A stretch of 64,000 nt of DNA from Aplectana chamaeleonis (Eukaryota > Nematoda > Chromadorea > Rhabditida > Cosmocercidae): positions 62,001-126,000 of the forward strand of contig JAPDOI010001502.1 in the NCBI GenBank assembly GCA_029168955.1, read 5' to 3'. A program made the position numbers and the translations under genes. This document shows, one piece after another, positions 45,262 to 56,698 of this stretch; within the stretch, counting starts at the first letter, position 1, and each line of letters starts with the position of its first letter. The notes beneath the pieces were generated by a model. That model had not been told where the DNA came from and ran no database searches. It saw only the letters and a list, made by a program, of their open reading frames with translations.

Positions 45262-45924
45262 TCATTCCGCATCTTCACCGAGGTGTGCCGTCCTAGTAGT
45301 CAGCCGTGTCCATTTTTCACGGTCTTCAGCCACAATTTGAACACATTCCATCCAGCTGTCACTATTCCATTTCCTGCGAAACGAAACATCGCGCCTGAAC
45401 TGTCTTTCGATGCCGAGTGACTTTAAATCCTCTTTAACCACATCCGTCCAGAACTTTCGCCTACGCCCAGGTGGCCGTTTCCAGACAGGATTTGGAAGCA
45501 TTTTTAAAGCGTGTTGTACGAGACGATCCGGCGTTCCTCTTAGTATATGCCCGAGCAGTCGAAGTCGACTTTCCATTGCTGCTTGAGATGGCGTTAGGAG
45601 ATGCTGGCACCTCCCTCGTGTCAAGCGTTGATGTACTGCGTCGATTTCGTTGTAAAGGTCTTTGTTATGGCATACACGCGGCCAGAAATATCCAAGCAAA
45701 CGCCTAAAAAGCTTCCTCTCCGTGCAATCCAACCTTTCCATCTGCGTTTTCGGTGCTGCCCACGTCTCCGATCCGTACATCATGATAGGGCGAATAGCGG
45801 ATAGGTAGACGCGCAACTTGACTTCCTTCGCGATGGTGGTAGACCACAAACACTTGGTTAGAGAAATTGAATGCAGACGTACCTTTCGCCCATCGTTGTC
45901 GAATCTCCGCTGCATAACTACCAT
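45262..45924 (-). pseudogene. RTE C-terminal domain fragment
   Basis: The 220-codon frame holds the region after the RT thumb: VKLRVYLSAIRPIMMYGSET, LDCTERKLFRRLLGYFWPR, RLRLLGHILR and PPGRRRKFWTDVV, ending TAHLGEDAE. It overlaps the end of the RT frame (45,704-47,158) in a different phase, which locates a frameshift close to 45,860, where SLTKCLWSTTI continues the protein. No function beyond support of the polymerase is known for this part. Confidence 0.85.
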
Positions 45925-47158
45925 CGCTCTTCAGCAAACAGCCCAAATAACAGAAATCGTCCACCAGTTCGATACGTTGTCCGTCCACACAAACTCCAGT
46001 TGAAGGCCTCTGAGAGACCCACATCTGCTTGCATTTGTCGGGACGAAGACGAAGTCCATAGGCTGCGGCATACTTCGAAACGAGGTTCACAATCCTTTGC
46101 AGTTTTGCGTTGTTTTCAGCGAATAACACGAAGTCGTCGGCGTACTCCAGGCCAACAAGGGAGCGCACTGAAGGAGTTAGGATCACATCCGCTGGAAACT
46201 GTTCTGCAACTCTGCGCATGATGTCATCAACGGCGAAGTTGAAAAGAAAAGGTCCTGCAACGGCTCCTTGCCTTACTCTTTTTTTCACCTCGAAAGCTGA
46301 CGTAAATCCGACAGGTGTACGAACTGCTGCTGTTGTTCCTTTGTTCATGTCCTCGATTAACCGAACATACTTTTCCGGGACTCCATCTGCTCGCAGAGCA
46401 TTGAGCAATCGATCACGATGAGGAGAGTCGAACGCGGCTTCAAAGTCCAAAAAAGCAAGCTGTAATGGCTTCGAAAACCGCTGCCACGATTCAATTACTC
46501 TTCTCACGACGAACACTTGGTCGATGGTCGATCTTCCAGGTCGAAAACCGGCTTGCTCATCTCTGGTCGTTCCTTCGCGATGTTTGATAAGTCGCTCGAG
46601 AATGATACGTTCTAAAACCTTGTACATGACACGAAGTAGAGAGATTCCTCTGTAGTTCTTAGGATCCATGACGGATAGCTTCTTGTGAAGAGGTACGATG
46701 ATCGCATGTCTCCACGAATCGGGTATCCTTTCGCTCATCCATATGGCACGGATGGTGTTGGTCATTTCACGAATCCCAGACGGAGGAAGAGCTTTCAGCA
46801 TTTCAGCAGTGATGTTGTCATCTCCACCTGCCTTTCCATTCTTCATTTTCCGGACACAATCCAAAACTTCAGACTCAGTCGGCGGTTCCTCACTGACATC
46901 GTAATGTGCTCTCTGAACATGCGGGAGCTCAGGTACTGATGGCGCTGGACGATTCAGTAGTGAACTGAAGTAATCCTTCCATATTGGCAGCGTCGCATCA
47001 CCAACTGCAACTCCATTGGTAGTGTTCAAGACAGGAGAACATCTCTTCATCTTCCCGCTATACTGTCGCAGCAACGTGTGAAGCTTTCTTCGGATTCTTC
47101 TCCTCCCAAGCCTTCTCGAACTCCTTAGCTCTACCCGTCCACTCTCGTTCGCGGTCAC
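45704..47158 (-). pseudogene. RTE reverse transcriptase fragment with intact active-site motif
   Basis: The 484-codon frame carries the ordered RT motifs: PLHKKLSVMDPKNYRGISLL (residues ~156-175), EQAGFRPGRSTID (201-213), LAFLDFEAAFDSP (234-246), RQGAVAGPFLFNFAVDDIM (296-314) and the catalytic YADD (339-342, about 46,133-46,144). This is the polymerase of an RTE element; it would synthesise cDNA at nicked target DNA. The first ~25 residues and the last ~55 residues are out-of-frame tails created by frameshifts, so the frame is not a complete protein. Confidence 0.92.
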
Positions 47159-48280
47159 TTTGAAGCTGCCGACGCAACTTCCTCCTCAGACGCTTCTCCT
47201 CCACGAAGTTTCCTGCAGTTCGGAGAGCACATACTCTGTTGTAGGTAGATGTTGTTTCTTCTGAGACGTAGGCGAACTTCTTCTTAGGCTGTACAACCGG
47301 GAGTGCCTCTTTTCGAAGCGTCCTGGATGCACTTGACAAAAGAATCCGCGTCGCAAAGTTTCTTCTTAGTCCGTACTCCGATGTGAATAGAAACGCGTTG
47401 TCGGAAATTCCTTCTGCACTCTTCATCTCTGAGACTTGTCATGCCAATCCTCTGGAGAGGCTTAGCCTCTCGCTCCCTCTTATGAATCCTCGCAGTGAAG
47501 TTCAACAGAACTGGACGGTGATCCGAATCGAATGCGACTTCCCACACAGCTCTAGATCTTCGAATGTCCGATACTGGAATATTCCTCGTCAGAACATAGT
47601 CGAGCTGTAGTTTCAAAGTTGTCATCTTCCGCTTCCGCTGCTCTTCCAAAGATAGCTAGGTTGGTCCCTGCCACGTAAGCTGATGAAGGCGATGACTCCT
47701 CTTGAATGTCGATGCAATAATCAGATCACTGCGTTCACATAAGTCGACAAGGCGGTAGCCATTGCCCGATGTTTGCTTCACTGGGTAGAATCATTTACCG
47801 AGTACTTCGGATTCCTGATCAAGTCCCATCTTCGCATTTGCGTCAATCCTCACGACAACTTGACTAGGTATCTTGGCCAGCAACGTTTTGAGTTCCTCAT
47901 AAAACGCATCCTTCGAATTGTCTTCGGCGGTTTCAGTGGGCGCATGAGCACTCACTATCCACAGATTGAATCCTCTGTGATCCCGCAGTCGTACGAATGC
48001 ATTCCGACACGACGTTGAGCCGAACTCCTTGACCATACCATTGAAATCCTTCCTTACAGCTATTGCACAGCCTCCACTCTCTATCGTCAGCGTTACCGCA
48101 GTAGATGGTGTACTCTCCGACGCTGATGACGGGTCTATCCTTGAGGCGGGTTTCCTGCAAAGCAGCAAACGGTGCATGGAAATAGCTCAGAAGTCTGGAT
48201 AGCGCAGTTTTTTGGATATCACTCGACAGCGATCGACAGTTCAGGGTGGCGAAATTGTGGCTTGTGGCCAAAGACTCCAT
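47058..48280 (-). pseudogene. RTE endonuclease and linker, split over several frames
   Basis: The pieces are 47,933-48,280 (start of the endonuclease: ATLNCRSLSSDIQK, PFAALQETRLKD), 47,791-48,177 (GGCAIAVRKDFNG, LWIVSAHAPTETAEDN, VVRIDANAKMG), 47,284-47,649 (LQLDYVLTRNIP, VAFDSDHRPVLLNF) and 47,058-47,426 (YNRVCALRTAGNF, linker). The QETRL, DANA and SDHRPV motifs identify the exonuclease-endonuclease-phosphatase fold used to nick target DNA. Phase changes near 48,090, 47,790, 47,640 and 47,330 mark inactivating indels. Confidence 0.88.
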
Positions 48281-48731
48281 GACTCCCTAGGTACGGATCC
48301 TAAGGTGTTATGGACCAGAGGCCTTAGTGTGCCGGACGGCGACACCTTTATGCAATGTGCGGGATACTTTCGCGATATAGTTGTGCACGCTATATCGCTC
48401 GAACGTTCCCTGTGTACACTCAAACGTCTGCTGGGTTCAGTAGAAGCAGGGGCACCAACGAGCAGGTACCAACAGACTTGTATACACACCCCCTTCAGTA
48501 CAATATATTGAAGAATTTTGCATTGTTCATTTCGTGGGTTCTGTTTATAAACGTATCTAGGCCGATGCTCAGCAAAACCTGATGGCACTCTAAACTTCAA
48601 TAAAAAGGACAAAACAACAAAAACGGAAATCTCTAGGGAGGAACGAAAACCGCTCTAACCCAATCTTCTTACATTTTAAAAGCAAGGTTTTCAAGCGGAT
48701 TTCGCATCAAATCTACCTTTGCCCTAATATG

Positions 48732-49037
48732 TTAGACTGCTCTTTCGCTCTTAAATTTGATAAATCTATGCAGCAGTTGGGCACTTTCAACGAAAACACC
48801 TCTGATGAAGGTTTGCAAGTTCCCTACGAGGGAGCGGCTTTCCATGCTCTTCTCCCCTCGTGGCGCTAATTTGATCTTGTCGCGGCGGATGACTCCTTTT
48901 CGTGAATTTCTCGCCATATTCACAAACAATGGTGAAAGTATCGCAAAGTCGACGACGCTTTGGCATTTAGTAGGGCTATTCACGCCGACGCGGTGACGTA
49001 ATAGATTTGGTTCAAATTCTCGTAGCGTCAATTTCAC
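48732..49037 (-). CDS. Unrecognised 101-codon ORF next to the RT relic
   Basis: The frame contains NLLRHRVGVNSPTKCQSVVD and GNLQTFIRGVFVESAQLL. In the left-arm mirror (17,040-17,290, plus strand) the first 40 codons keep the same frame (NLLRHRVGVNRPTKCQSVVD) before a frameshift and stops. It may be the 3' part of the adjacent non-LTR relic or an independent element protein. It is basic, with no signal peptide. Confidence 0.35.
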   Translation of the reverse strand: MKLTLREFEPNLLRHRVGVNSPTKCQSVVDFAILSPLFVNMARNSRKGVIRRDKIKLAPRGEKSMESRSLVGNLQTFIRGVFVESAQLLHRFIKFKSERAV

Positions 49038-49049
49038 CTTTCAAAAAAG

Positions 49050-50330
49050 AATAAAGAAATATCTTTCTCACACATGTCTTATTTAGTCCCAGTCGAGCGA
49101 CTGCATTATCCACTGCGGAGCGGCTTTCAACAGTTCGGGCCATATAGTATCGCCCACGCTGTTGAACGCCACTTTGCAGTGGATAACCCCTTTTTTAATT
49201 GGAGTGGTAAAAGAGCGATGGAAGAACCGTGTCGTCGTAGCACAGTATCGATTACAGTTAGCTTTTTACGTAGGACGGCTCCCCCCTGATCAACTAGAGC
49301 TGGCACGACGGCATTTCCTTCGACGCTGTCTAAGACTTTTTAGCATTCGACAAAGGTGACACTCAGGATTCAGGGAGGACTGGCACTACCGGCAGACTTC
49401 TATGACCAGAGTGACGGTTTGGTGATGGTCTATCCAGCTGCAACCCTCACAATGTTTAGCTTGGTCTGGTGATCGAGCTTCATTCAGGATCCGCTACACG
49501 CGCGAAAATTCGTTCGTTCTTTGGCGTTCGGAAAGCTTATTGCTTGATAGTTGCAAGGATTTTTCCGGTCACCTTCGTTGTAAAGAACAACTGCGAGCAG
49601 AGTAGGCGCAGAACCTCTGCAGAAGGATGGCACCACGGGAATGTCAAACAGGCCCCAGTCCCTGTCGGTGAGTATGTGATCAAGCATGTGTTGTGCTATT
49701 GGGTGATTTCGACGTTCTGCATTGATGTTCCTTCTTCTGGAATAGCTGCTTTCCATGGTAGTGACGTGCTGAAGATCTGAGCCCCGCGAGACGATGTCCA
49801 TTATCGTTCCAGATGCCCGCCCCAAATTTTGATTCTGTACTTCTTTCTTAACCTTTGGGACTCTAGCGTTGACGTCTTAGACCACAAACTTCAAACAGGA
49901 AATTTCTTTGCAGATAAGTTCTCCCAACTGTTCCGGATGAAGCTAAGCTCTTCAGCTGTTGGAAGATCTCAATAACTGTCAGTCCTTTGGCGCGCTGGCT
50001 GGAGGCGTAGGACAGCCAGACGAGGAGACACGATCCTGTGATGGTCAACGGTGTGGACTACAAATGGGTGAACTACGAACCCAACGCCACCAGCGGCCCG
50101 TGATGAAAACTTCTGTCCTCGAATGATGAGCTTTCCACCATTGAGTTGTCGAATGTCGCCTTTCTTTTCTTGGTTGCACAGTAATCACGTGAAACATAGT
50201 GCTACTTTGAGAAGAGCATTAAGATTAGCATCAGAAGAGACTGGTCTGGAGTTGTGAATGCAGAGCGTTGAGCTATCTCCATAGCGTGCTTTCTATGTGT
50301 AGTCTTTCCCAAGACTCCATGACTTTATGT
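49050..50330 (-). pseudogene. Non-LTR retrotransposon relic, mirror of 15,645-17,010
   Basis: The minus-strand frame 49,484-49,825 contains DHILTDRDWGLFDIPVVPSF and VVLYNEGDRKNPCNYQAISF. These are endonuclease-end and RT-start pieces joined by the same internal deletion as in the left arm. 49,863-50,048 (SSQRAKGLTVIEIFQQL) matches the 5' portion. The presence of the same deletion in both arms shows it pre-dates the inverted duplication. Confidence 0.65.
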
Positions 50331-51952
50331 GTAATCCAGGATTACTCTGCCTCTCAGCGGTTGCCACTTCGTCCAGCGTTTCAGATGGCAAGGCTCGGTG
50401 TGCTGGACACTGAGACTGGATACCTGCTGAGAAAGACTGTCTTCCCATGACGCCTAAAAGACTACGAAACATATGTTGCCTCGGTCCTCCTTGTCATTGC
50501 AGAAGCAAGGAGAGTCGTCTAACGACTGAGAAAGCTACTCCGTTTGTTCACAACCTGCGCCTTCGACGCATCACAAATAGAGTTTCTACGATGGCAACGA
50601 ACAACTTTATGGGATGGTTGAAAATCTGGAGATCAACAAAGAGATTCGGAAGACGTGTAGAATGAGTAGCTTAAACTAGAGGGAAAAGTTTTAGGAGCAT
50701 CGGTGAAGCACAATTCTCAGCGAACGTGGCTTGGCCCGGTCTCCACAAAAATGAGAGTGTCGATACAAAGGAGTCCTCGAAGGCCCTTATGTATTGTCAG
50801 AATGGAGCTCGTAGTCCGCTAATGAAACTATTTGTGCAGGCCGTTACGGACTGAAAAAAAATAGAAGCCAGTGCTCTATTCCAACAATTCTGTTCTCGTT
50901 CGAGTCTGCAATCTGCATAGCTTCATGGCATGACAGCTCTACAACAGAATATGTTTGTTTTCCTCTACAGCTGTTGTTAAGTGAAGAATTTATTTCAAAA
51001 TGATTTGTGAATCTGCTTAATTTAGAGATTGTTGTTAGTCATTTTGCTCTCTGGATATTCCATTACAGTACCGAAGTCTATACGAAAACCCCGTAGACTA
51101 ATTGACATCGTTTAAATTTTGGTGGTTCTATTTCTTCAAAGAAGCAGACTACTGGCACCAGAGCCAGTCTTTGGCTCATGGCTAGCCTTTTATTTGAGAG
51201 AAGTGTGTGCCTTCTTACCGGAAGATATCACGATGAGGCACTACTTGATGATAGTCATGACGAATGATTTACCACGTCCGTAGTTGTCTAAAGACGCTAT
51301 AACGCAGTTTTTATCGATGACTGTGCTGAACGATGCATTGAGTACCTGTTGGTGTTAGGAAGGTGGGAGGGGATAAAAGCTAATGAATGGTTAACGATTA
51401 TGTTGAGGAACCACTATATTCGGACGGTGGGACCACTCAAGCAACTAATAGTTTTTTGTAGTTTGCAATTCTCCGCCGATGTGGATGATATTTCGTGGCG
51501 AGCAATCTTTTCAGTCTTTATTAGATTGTGCATGTATACAACTGGACAGCGGTCCTCACAAAATTTCACACCGCTTATGTAGGAACCGTTCATTCAAGTC
51601 AGCAGACTTCCCTGTCGTCTCTCAGACATAATCTACATCGGGAGGCAAAGTTTTTAGTGGACGACAGTCGATAGTTAAACATGCCTCGGAGGTGTAACTC
51701 TGATTTTTTTCCGATCCATAGACTGGCAAACTACCACGAATTCTCCGGCTTTTTTTTGAAGGAAACACGTATTGTTAAGCTTGACCTCAATTCTTGCAAA
51801 TATTGATATCATTTAAACTGTTCGTGGGTGATATTGGTGTTTCCAAACACAATGGAACGATTCAAGAGAGATAATGCGCCTGTTGACAAAACTGTGAACC
51901 TGAAATTATTTTGAGGAGCTGAGTCAGATTTTTCAAAGCAGTGGCATTTTAG
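50331..51952. other. Mirrored stretch with one ORF open in both arms (51,349-51,582, +)
   Basis: The frame contains NHYIRTVGPLKQLIVFC and LQFSADVDDISW and matches 13,222-13,494 on the opposite strand. No family is recognised. The remaining sequence has no supported gene. The CTCAGTGTCCAGCAC segment near 50,405 is the empty site for the TIR element of the left arm. Confidence 0.35.
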
Positions 51953-52033
51953 CGCGAACAAAGAGGTCAATAGGGGGAATCACGACAAGCGAAGGCGAAT
52001 TTCCGTGGATGGTGGCTTCCAACGTTTGGAGAA
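51953..52033 (+). pseudogene. Orphan protease activation-site exon (right arm, open)
   Basis: The exon follows CATTTTAG and encodes RTKRSIGGITTSEGEFPWMV then ASNVWR, to a GTAGGT donor (GTAAGT in the other copies). The frame and length (81 bases) equal protease A exon 18,188-18,268. No His, Asp or Ser exon follows on this strand before 57 kb, so it is an orphan left by rearrangement, or the downstream exons were replaced. It mirrors the nonsense copy at 12,580-12,654. Confidence 0.75.
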
Positions 52034-53610
52034 GTAGGTTTCCTCCTATTTCAAGCACTTATATTAGGTTGACCAGAAAGTTCAACACCGAATCAGGGTC
52101 AGCGATTTTCCCCTTACCCGCGTGCAAACTTTCGATCAAATGAGATATTTGATTTGTAAGCACAACTTCTTCTCTATCTAACATATTTTGATGCTTCTGG
52201 AGAAACCCCCAAAGAAATACACACAAATTGAGCACCAAAAATGTTTAACCCATTCACGACCACGTGTCTCGCCGTGGGGACTCAGGTTGACTACCACTTC
52301 GGACAGCGTGTCCCACCGGTTGGACACGCTTTTCAAAAATTGGTTTCTGTGTCACAAGGAGCAGAGGCGTCATAACTCCTGAGCACCAAAGTCATCCCCC
52401 ACGCAGAGCGGCATTCGCCCTCCTCCAGAAATATCCGTACCTAATACGGACTCAAAGTCCTGGTCTAGGGTCTCCCCTATTGGGCCGAATGCGGTAACCT
52501 ATGAGGTGAGGCGCCTTTTATAAAGATAAAAGGAAAAGTCACGTCAAATTGAGACACTTGTTGACGTGAAGCCGTGTAGCTTACATTTGGACAACTATAA
52601 TTTGTCTAACCTCTATTATTATAGGTAGCCATCTCAAATTTGGTAACGGCACTACTATCTCCTTCCCTTGATGGGGCGAGCGGCAGGAGCAGGTGCTCCC
52701 ACCGTCGCCCCTTAAGGGGACGTCTTTGTTGTCGCTCCACCAATTCGGAAATGGGCTGTATTGCCCAGCGCTTGACCCCTGGCAGTAAAAACGAAAAGAC
52801 TTTATGCACCTCAGGAAAACTTCGTCCACCGTAAGTACTCGCATCAGAAAAAAGAATCTGCTTTGCTCATTACAATAGATATCCGCAATATTTCCGCTAA
52901 TTTGCAAACAGTTTAGATAAGTTCAAAACATCTACAACATATTGATGCTCACCCAAGTCCCAGTTCAAATATCTAGGCCAAATATTCCAGAAACACTTTT
53001 GAAATCCCCTGTTTTTTCCTTTCAAACTTCATATTCGAAGATTGTACAGTTGGCTTTGGTTGCTCTCTAGATCCTCGTGAACATCCATGTCGATTGGCGT
53101 TTTCAAGTCGGAAATATACATTCATCACGAAATACAAAATTTTCGTTCGCATGTGGCATGCCTTTGAAGATTCAAAGATAGATATACTGTCGAGACTGTT
53201 TCAGGAATCCTTTTGAGAGCAGACCCATTTCAAGACTTTTTTATGCTACAAAGCTTACCAAATCTGTATCAGCCGTGAATTTTGTGGGCTATCAAAAATC
53301 GCTCAGCGAGACAGAAACTAGAATTTTGAGATAGTTGCCTCTATTGGATAGGCGCAGAAATGCTGCAATGAAATGAGCTGGAAGGCAATCCTGTCCTATG
53401 ATATTCAATTTCTGTGAAGCAATTCGAAGTTGTTTGTCAGACATTAGGCTCTACGGTCTCTAGAGAGTGTTACACTACTTACTAACAAAAAAAGTTATGT
53501 TATTGACTGAACTAGTTCTGCAAGGCCGTGATGGGCGATCGAATAGTAAAAACAGGGCTCTGATTGCTCAATGAGCAGATGCTAAGAAGAATATAAACAT
53601 TTCCCTTTTG
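52034..53610. other. Mirrored stretch, no gene called
   Basis: This pairs in reverse with 10,280-12,579, apart from the MITE at 10,672-11,454. It contains the hairpin GTGTCCCACCGGTTGGACAC near 52,308. Frames at 52,581-52,907 (-) and 52,640-52,834 (+) are mutual shadows and not conserved with the left arm. Confidence 0.4.
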
Positions 53611-53820
53611 CTAATCGACTATTAGAAAGCACGGTCGCTTTTCGCAAAACTCATGCAGTTTCCTCAGCTGCAGGATGGGCCAGCCCAGTCTTGTTTGGCG
53701 AATAATGCTGTCACGAACCACAAAACATAAACTACCAAATACCACAAGCGAGGTCGAACGCGGTTTGTTCTTGCGGATTTTTAATAGGCAGGACTGATGC
53801 ATCACTGGATCCTTTTTCAA
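53611..53820 (-). CDS. Small ORF conserved with 10,071-10,253
   Basis: The 69-codon frame includes VMHQSCLLKIRKNK, CFVVRDSIIRQ and TRLGWPILQLRKL. It is open in both arms with about 85% identity by eye, which is near the general similarity of the arms, so conservation is weak evidence for coding. No domain is recognised. Confidence 0.25.
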   Translation of the reverse strand: MKKDPVMHQSCLLKIRKNKPRSTSLVVFGSLCFVVRDSIIRQTRLGWPILQLRKLHEFCEKRPCFLIVD

Positions 53821-54020
53821 AGTGTGTGGCGCGTGAACAAACCTATTGTTGCCAACTGAGGTTTAGTTTAGAGCATCTGTGGGTGACACGGTCTATCGGC
53901 CAGCCCCTTGAGCTAACATAAGTCGTCTGGATCAACATCCCCCGAGACGGGAGAATGTAGGTCGCAACAACGGATGCTTTTTGTCCGACGCCTTGCCAGA
54001 CCCTGAGCGTAAACAGTTCC

Positions 54021-54769
54021 TTTTTGCCCGAACACTAAGTTCCGCAGAACTGAGACTTTGGCTCGATGTGAGGATCAAATAAAACTGATAGTAATCTGCG
54101 ACTAGTACAGTGTGAACGAATTCTCGCCCGACTCGGGTGACTCAAACACTGAATTCTGCAAAACGTTACCCTCCGAGAAAAAAATAGATGTGACTTTGTT
54201 GGAACAGGTTGAGCAGGAGTTAGGCCTTAGGATCCTGTTAAAATTGCAAAGCGTAAACATAAAATTAGCTGCTTGTGCCATGCGAACTTGTTGTGTCGTA
54301 GAATGAATGCAAGACGTTGAATGTTTGTGATGGCCTGTGCTCCAAGCAAAAGATCTAAGAATGGAGAAATCCGCTATGAGACTATAACCTTCTGAACTCG
54401 ACCGACAGCGTTATTATGATTGATAGAAAATTCTAGACCCAGAATGATGAATGAAAGTAACTTCCGAGCCTGAAATGCCGTTATTCTCGCAACCATGAAT
54501 AAGGCGAGTTCCAACGCTTGTCCTACAACTTTCCCAGAAAAGATGTGGTCCATCAGTCACAGCAGAACGGTAGTCAGTTTGCGCATGCATGACAAGGTTG
54601 GTCTACACGGTCTCTACAACACGTTCATTACGCTACCCACTTTAGAATGCTACAGCGGGAGACAATCATATTATCACTAAACAGCGATCGTAAAAATCGT
54701 GATTCTTATCACTCATGACGCGTGCGGCGCGCGCGATGCCGCAGCCTTCGTCTGCCCCCCACCCTCTCA
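54021..54769. other. Right-arm-only sequence
   Basis: The left arm jumps from sequence matching 54,020 to sequence matching about 55,145, so this stretch is an insertion here or a deletion there. I see no terminal repeats and no supported gene; a 64-codon ORF at 54,112-54,306 has no recognisable motif. Confidence 0.4.
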
Positions 54770-55765
54770 CTGCCTCTAACCTCCGCTTCGCACCAGCACG
54801 AGTAGGAATCTTGAGAATTTCGCAGTTTTTACAGCCTGTACCATTGTTAATGCGCAGTTCGGGGGTGATTCTTGCTTTTTCTGATCACCCCATTCAACGC
54901 CCTACAGCACAGTGAGCTGAAACTGATACAGCAAAATGGAGACATATAAACTTGAAAATACAACGGAGCAGCTTTCGAAGGTTTAGAAGCTTCTCCAGCA
55001 ATCGTTGTTTCTCTCCGCACAGGCTGCGCGAAGACGCAGCAGGGCTGTAATTTGAACATCGTAAGTTGCCCCCGTGCAACTTACCGGTCTTGCATGACAG
55101 TGGCCGTCCGCAACTTCGCGTTCCACATCTTCAAACCGGAGGCCGAAACCTTCTACCGAATCAGTTATTGTTATGTGGACCAGCGAGGTGGGTTTCCAGG
55201 GAGCGCGAAACAGCTGACAGCAGCCGGATTTGCGTATGCGGCAAATAATTCAATTTTTAAATACTAAGGTGAGTTGTTTTGCAAAAAAATGCTTTTATAA
55301 TTATTTCTGAGTTTTGTTTTTTTTGTAGCATTGTGTAGGATTGAACATGATTTTGGGTAGAATTTTCTGTTTTTTGCTGTTTTCTTTCGTCAGATTCTTG
55401 AGCTCTTTTTTGCTTTGTGGGATGAACGATGGAAAAAGTGATCGATCCATTGAGTTTTTTCAATCTGCTAGCTAGACTCTTTTTATTAACAAATGCATAT
55501 TAATTTACTGTGCTGAAAAGGCATCAAAACATTTGATTTTCTGTAATTTCGAAAGACACGAAATTTGAATATTTAGAAAATAACGGAAGGTATCCAATAC
55601 CCACTATTTGTTCGGTTTGTTCATTCGATCCGTTAAGAGGCCGGAATTTCGACATCAGTCATTAATTCGAAAAAAATGTTTTAGGTGTGTTATACTGATA
55701 TATTCATACATTCGCGTTTTTCAACGAGAGCTCATTCAAAACTACTATATTATATATTATATATT
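54770..55765. repeat. Module copy in right arm, with a 71-codon ORF
   Basis: Direct match to 31,996-33,000. The ORF at 55,052-55,267 (+) contains VRNFAFHIFKPEAETF, RISYCYVDQRGGFPGS and AAGFAYAANNSIFKY. The central copy keeps much of the amino-acid pattern (YCYVDQRGG, YAASNSCLKY) but with a frameshift and a stop. I do not recognise the protein. GGTGAGTT lies just after the terminal TAA in both copies, so the real exon may end slightly differently. Confidence 0.45.
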
Positions 55766-56698
55766 CGGTGGTCGACTCAGTATTCAAGGCCAGAATGAAA
55801 TGAAGCACCGATCGGTAGGGCTATCAATCGAAGTATTTCTATAGAGTTTTTATAGGAGCAATGCTTGACAGCAGTATCAAACATCTTTCTTCAGAATATT
55901 CGTTGGCTCCCCCGTCTAGACCAATGCCAAAATCTTTTTTTTCGAAACGGATCCAATCTCACTCATGGCTACCAAAACCACAGAAACATTTATGAAAACA
56001 TCTTCTCATGCAAGAACTACTCTTGGTATTGGAGGAAGAACATACTAAACCGGTATAGAAATGAACATAAAGTTCATATGCCATCTCACATCATATATGT
56101 TATTGAATCGTGGATCTGTGAAATCAATAATTGCTATTTGTGTTTAATATACAGCGTACTTTGAAGATGAAATAAATAAACTATTGTCTGGTCATTGTTC
56201 TATTTTGCTTAGCAGGACTGCTGCTCACGGCTTGCCTCCTATATGGTGTCACAATACTCAATGGGCTAAGCTTGTTCCGCCCAGGAAACGATATCCTGCT
56301 CTAACTCTGAATTTTATAGGCCATGAACGCGAAACCCATACAAAACAACACTTTCACCGTTAGTTGCAAAACTTTAACCTGGTGGAGATCACTTGTCGTT
56401 TGTTAGCTTCTGCTTATCGCGATGCTCCATCTAACAGGTGTATCGCACAGTTTTCCATTCCTTTGTAAAGTGCTTGCATCAGAACTCCTCAGCAAGAACT
56501 CTCAACTTGACGGGAACTGAACTTTGGAGATGCGAGCCCGACTCTTCGTCGGTCACCCCTAAACCACTTTGACGGGTGGGGTCAGCCCACGTCCACTCTC
56601 CATAACCATGAGCCTTTCTCATTTAATGGCCACCTCGCCTGCCATCGATCGCTAATCACAGTCTCAGCTGATTGCACGGGGCCACCGAGACACCTCAG
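55766..56698. other. Mirrored stretch
   Basis: This pairs in reverse with 6,690-7,230 and 8,924-9,290. The junction near 56,128 (AGCAATTATTGATTTC as complement) is unoccupied, whereas the left arm carries two adjacent insertions there. The plus ORF at 55,865-56,164 is frameshifted relative to the left-arm frame. Confidence 0.45.

Larger units (their letters stand above)
45222..48493 (-). mobile_element. RTE-class non-LTR retrotransposon, near full length
   Basis: The 3.27-kb element on the minus strand is flanked by an 11-bp target duplication TTCAGTACAAT (45,211-45,221 and 48,494-48,504). The left arm keeps the single unoccupied target at 17,466-17,476. The 5' end is at 48,493 and the 3' end has a GTCAAGTAAGTC-type tail. 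Order is apurinic-like endonuclease, linker, reverse transcriptase, C-terminal region, as in the RTE clade, whose members are typically about 3.3 kb. Several frameshifts break the ORF, so this copy is not autonomous. The arrangement implies insertion after the arms were duplicated. Confidence 0.92.

Noticed and set aside
46685..46939. Plus-strand ORFs inside the RTE
   Set aside because: They are antisense shadows of the reverse transcriptase frame.
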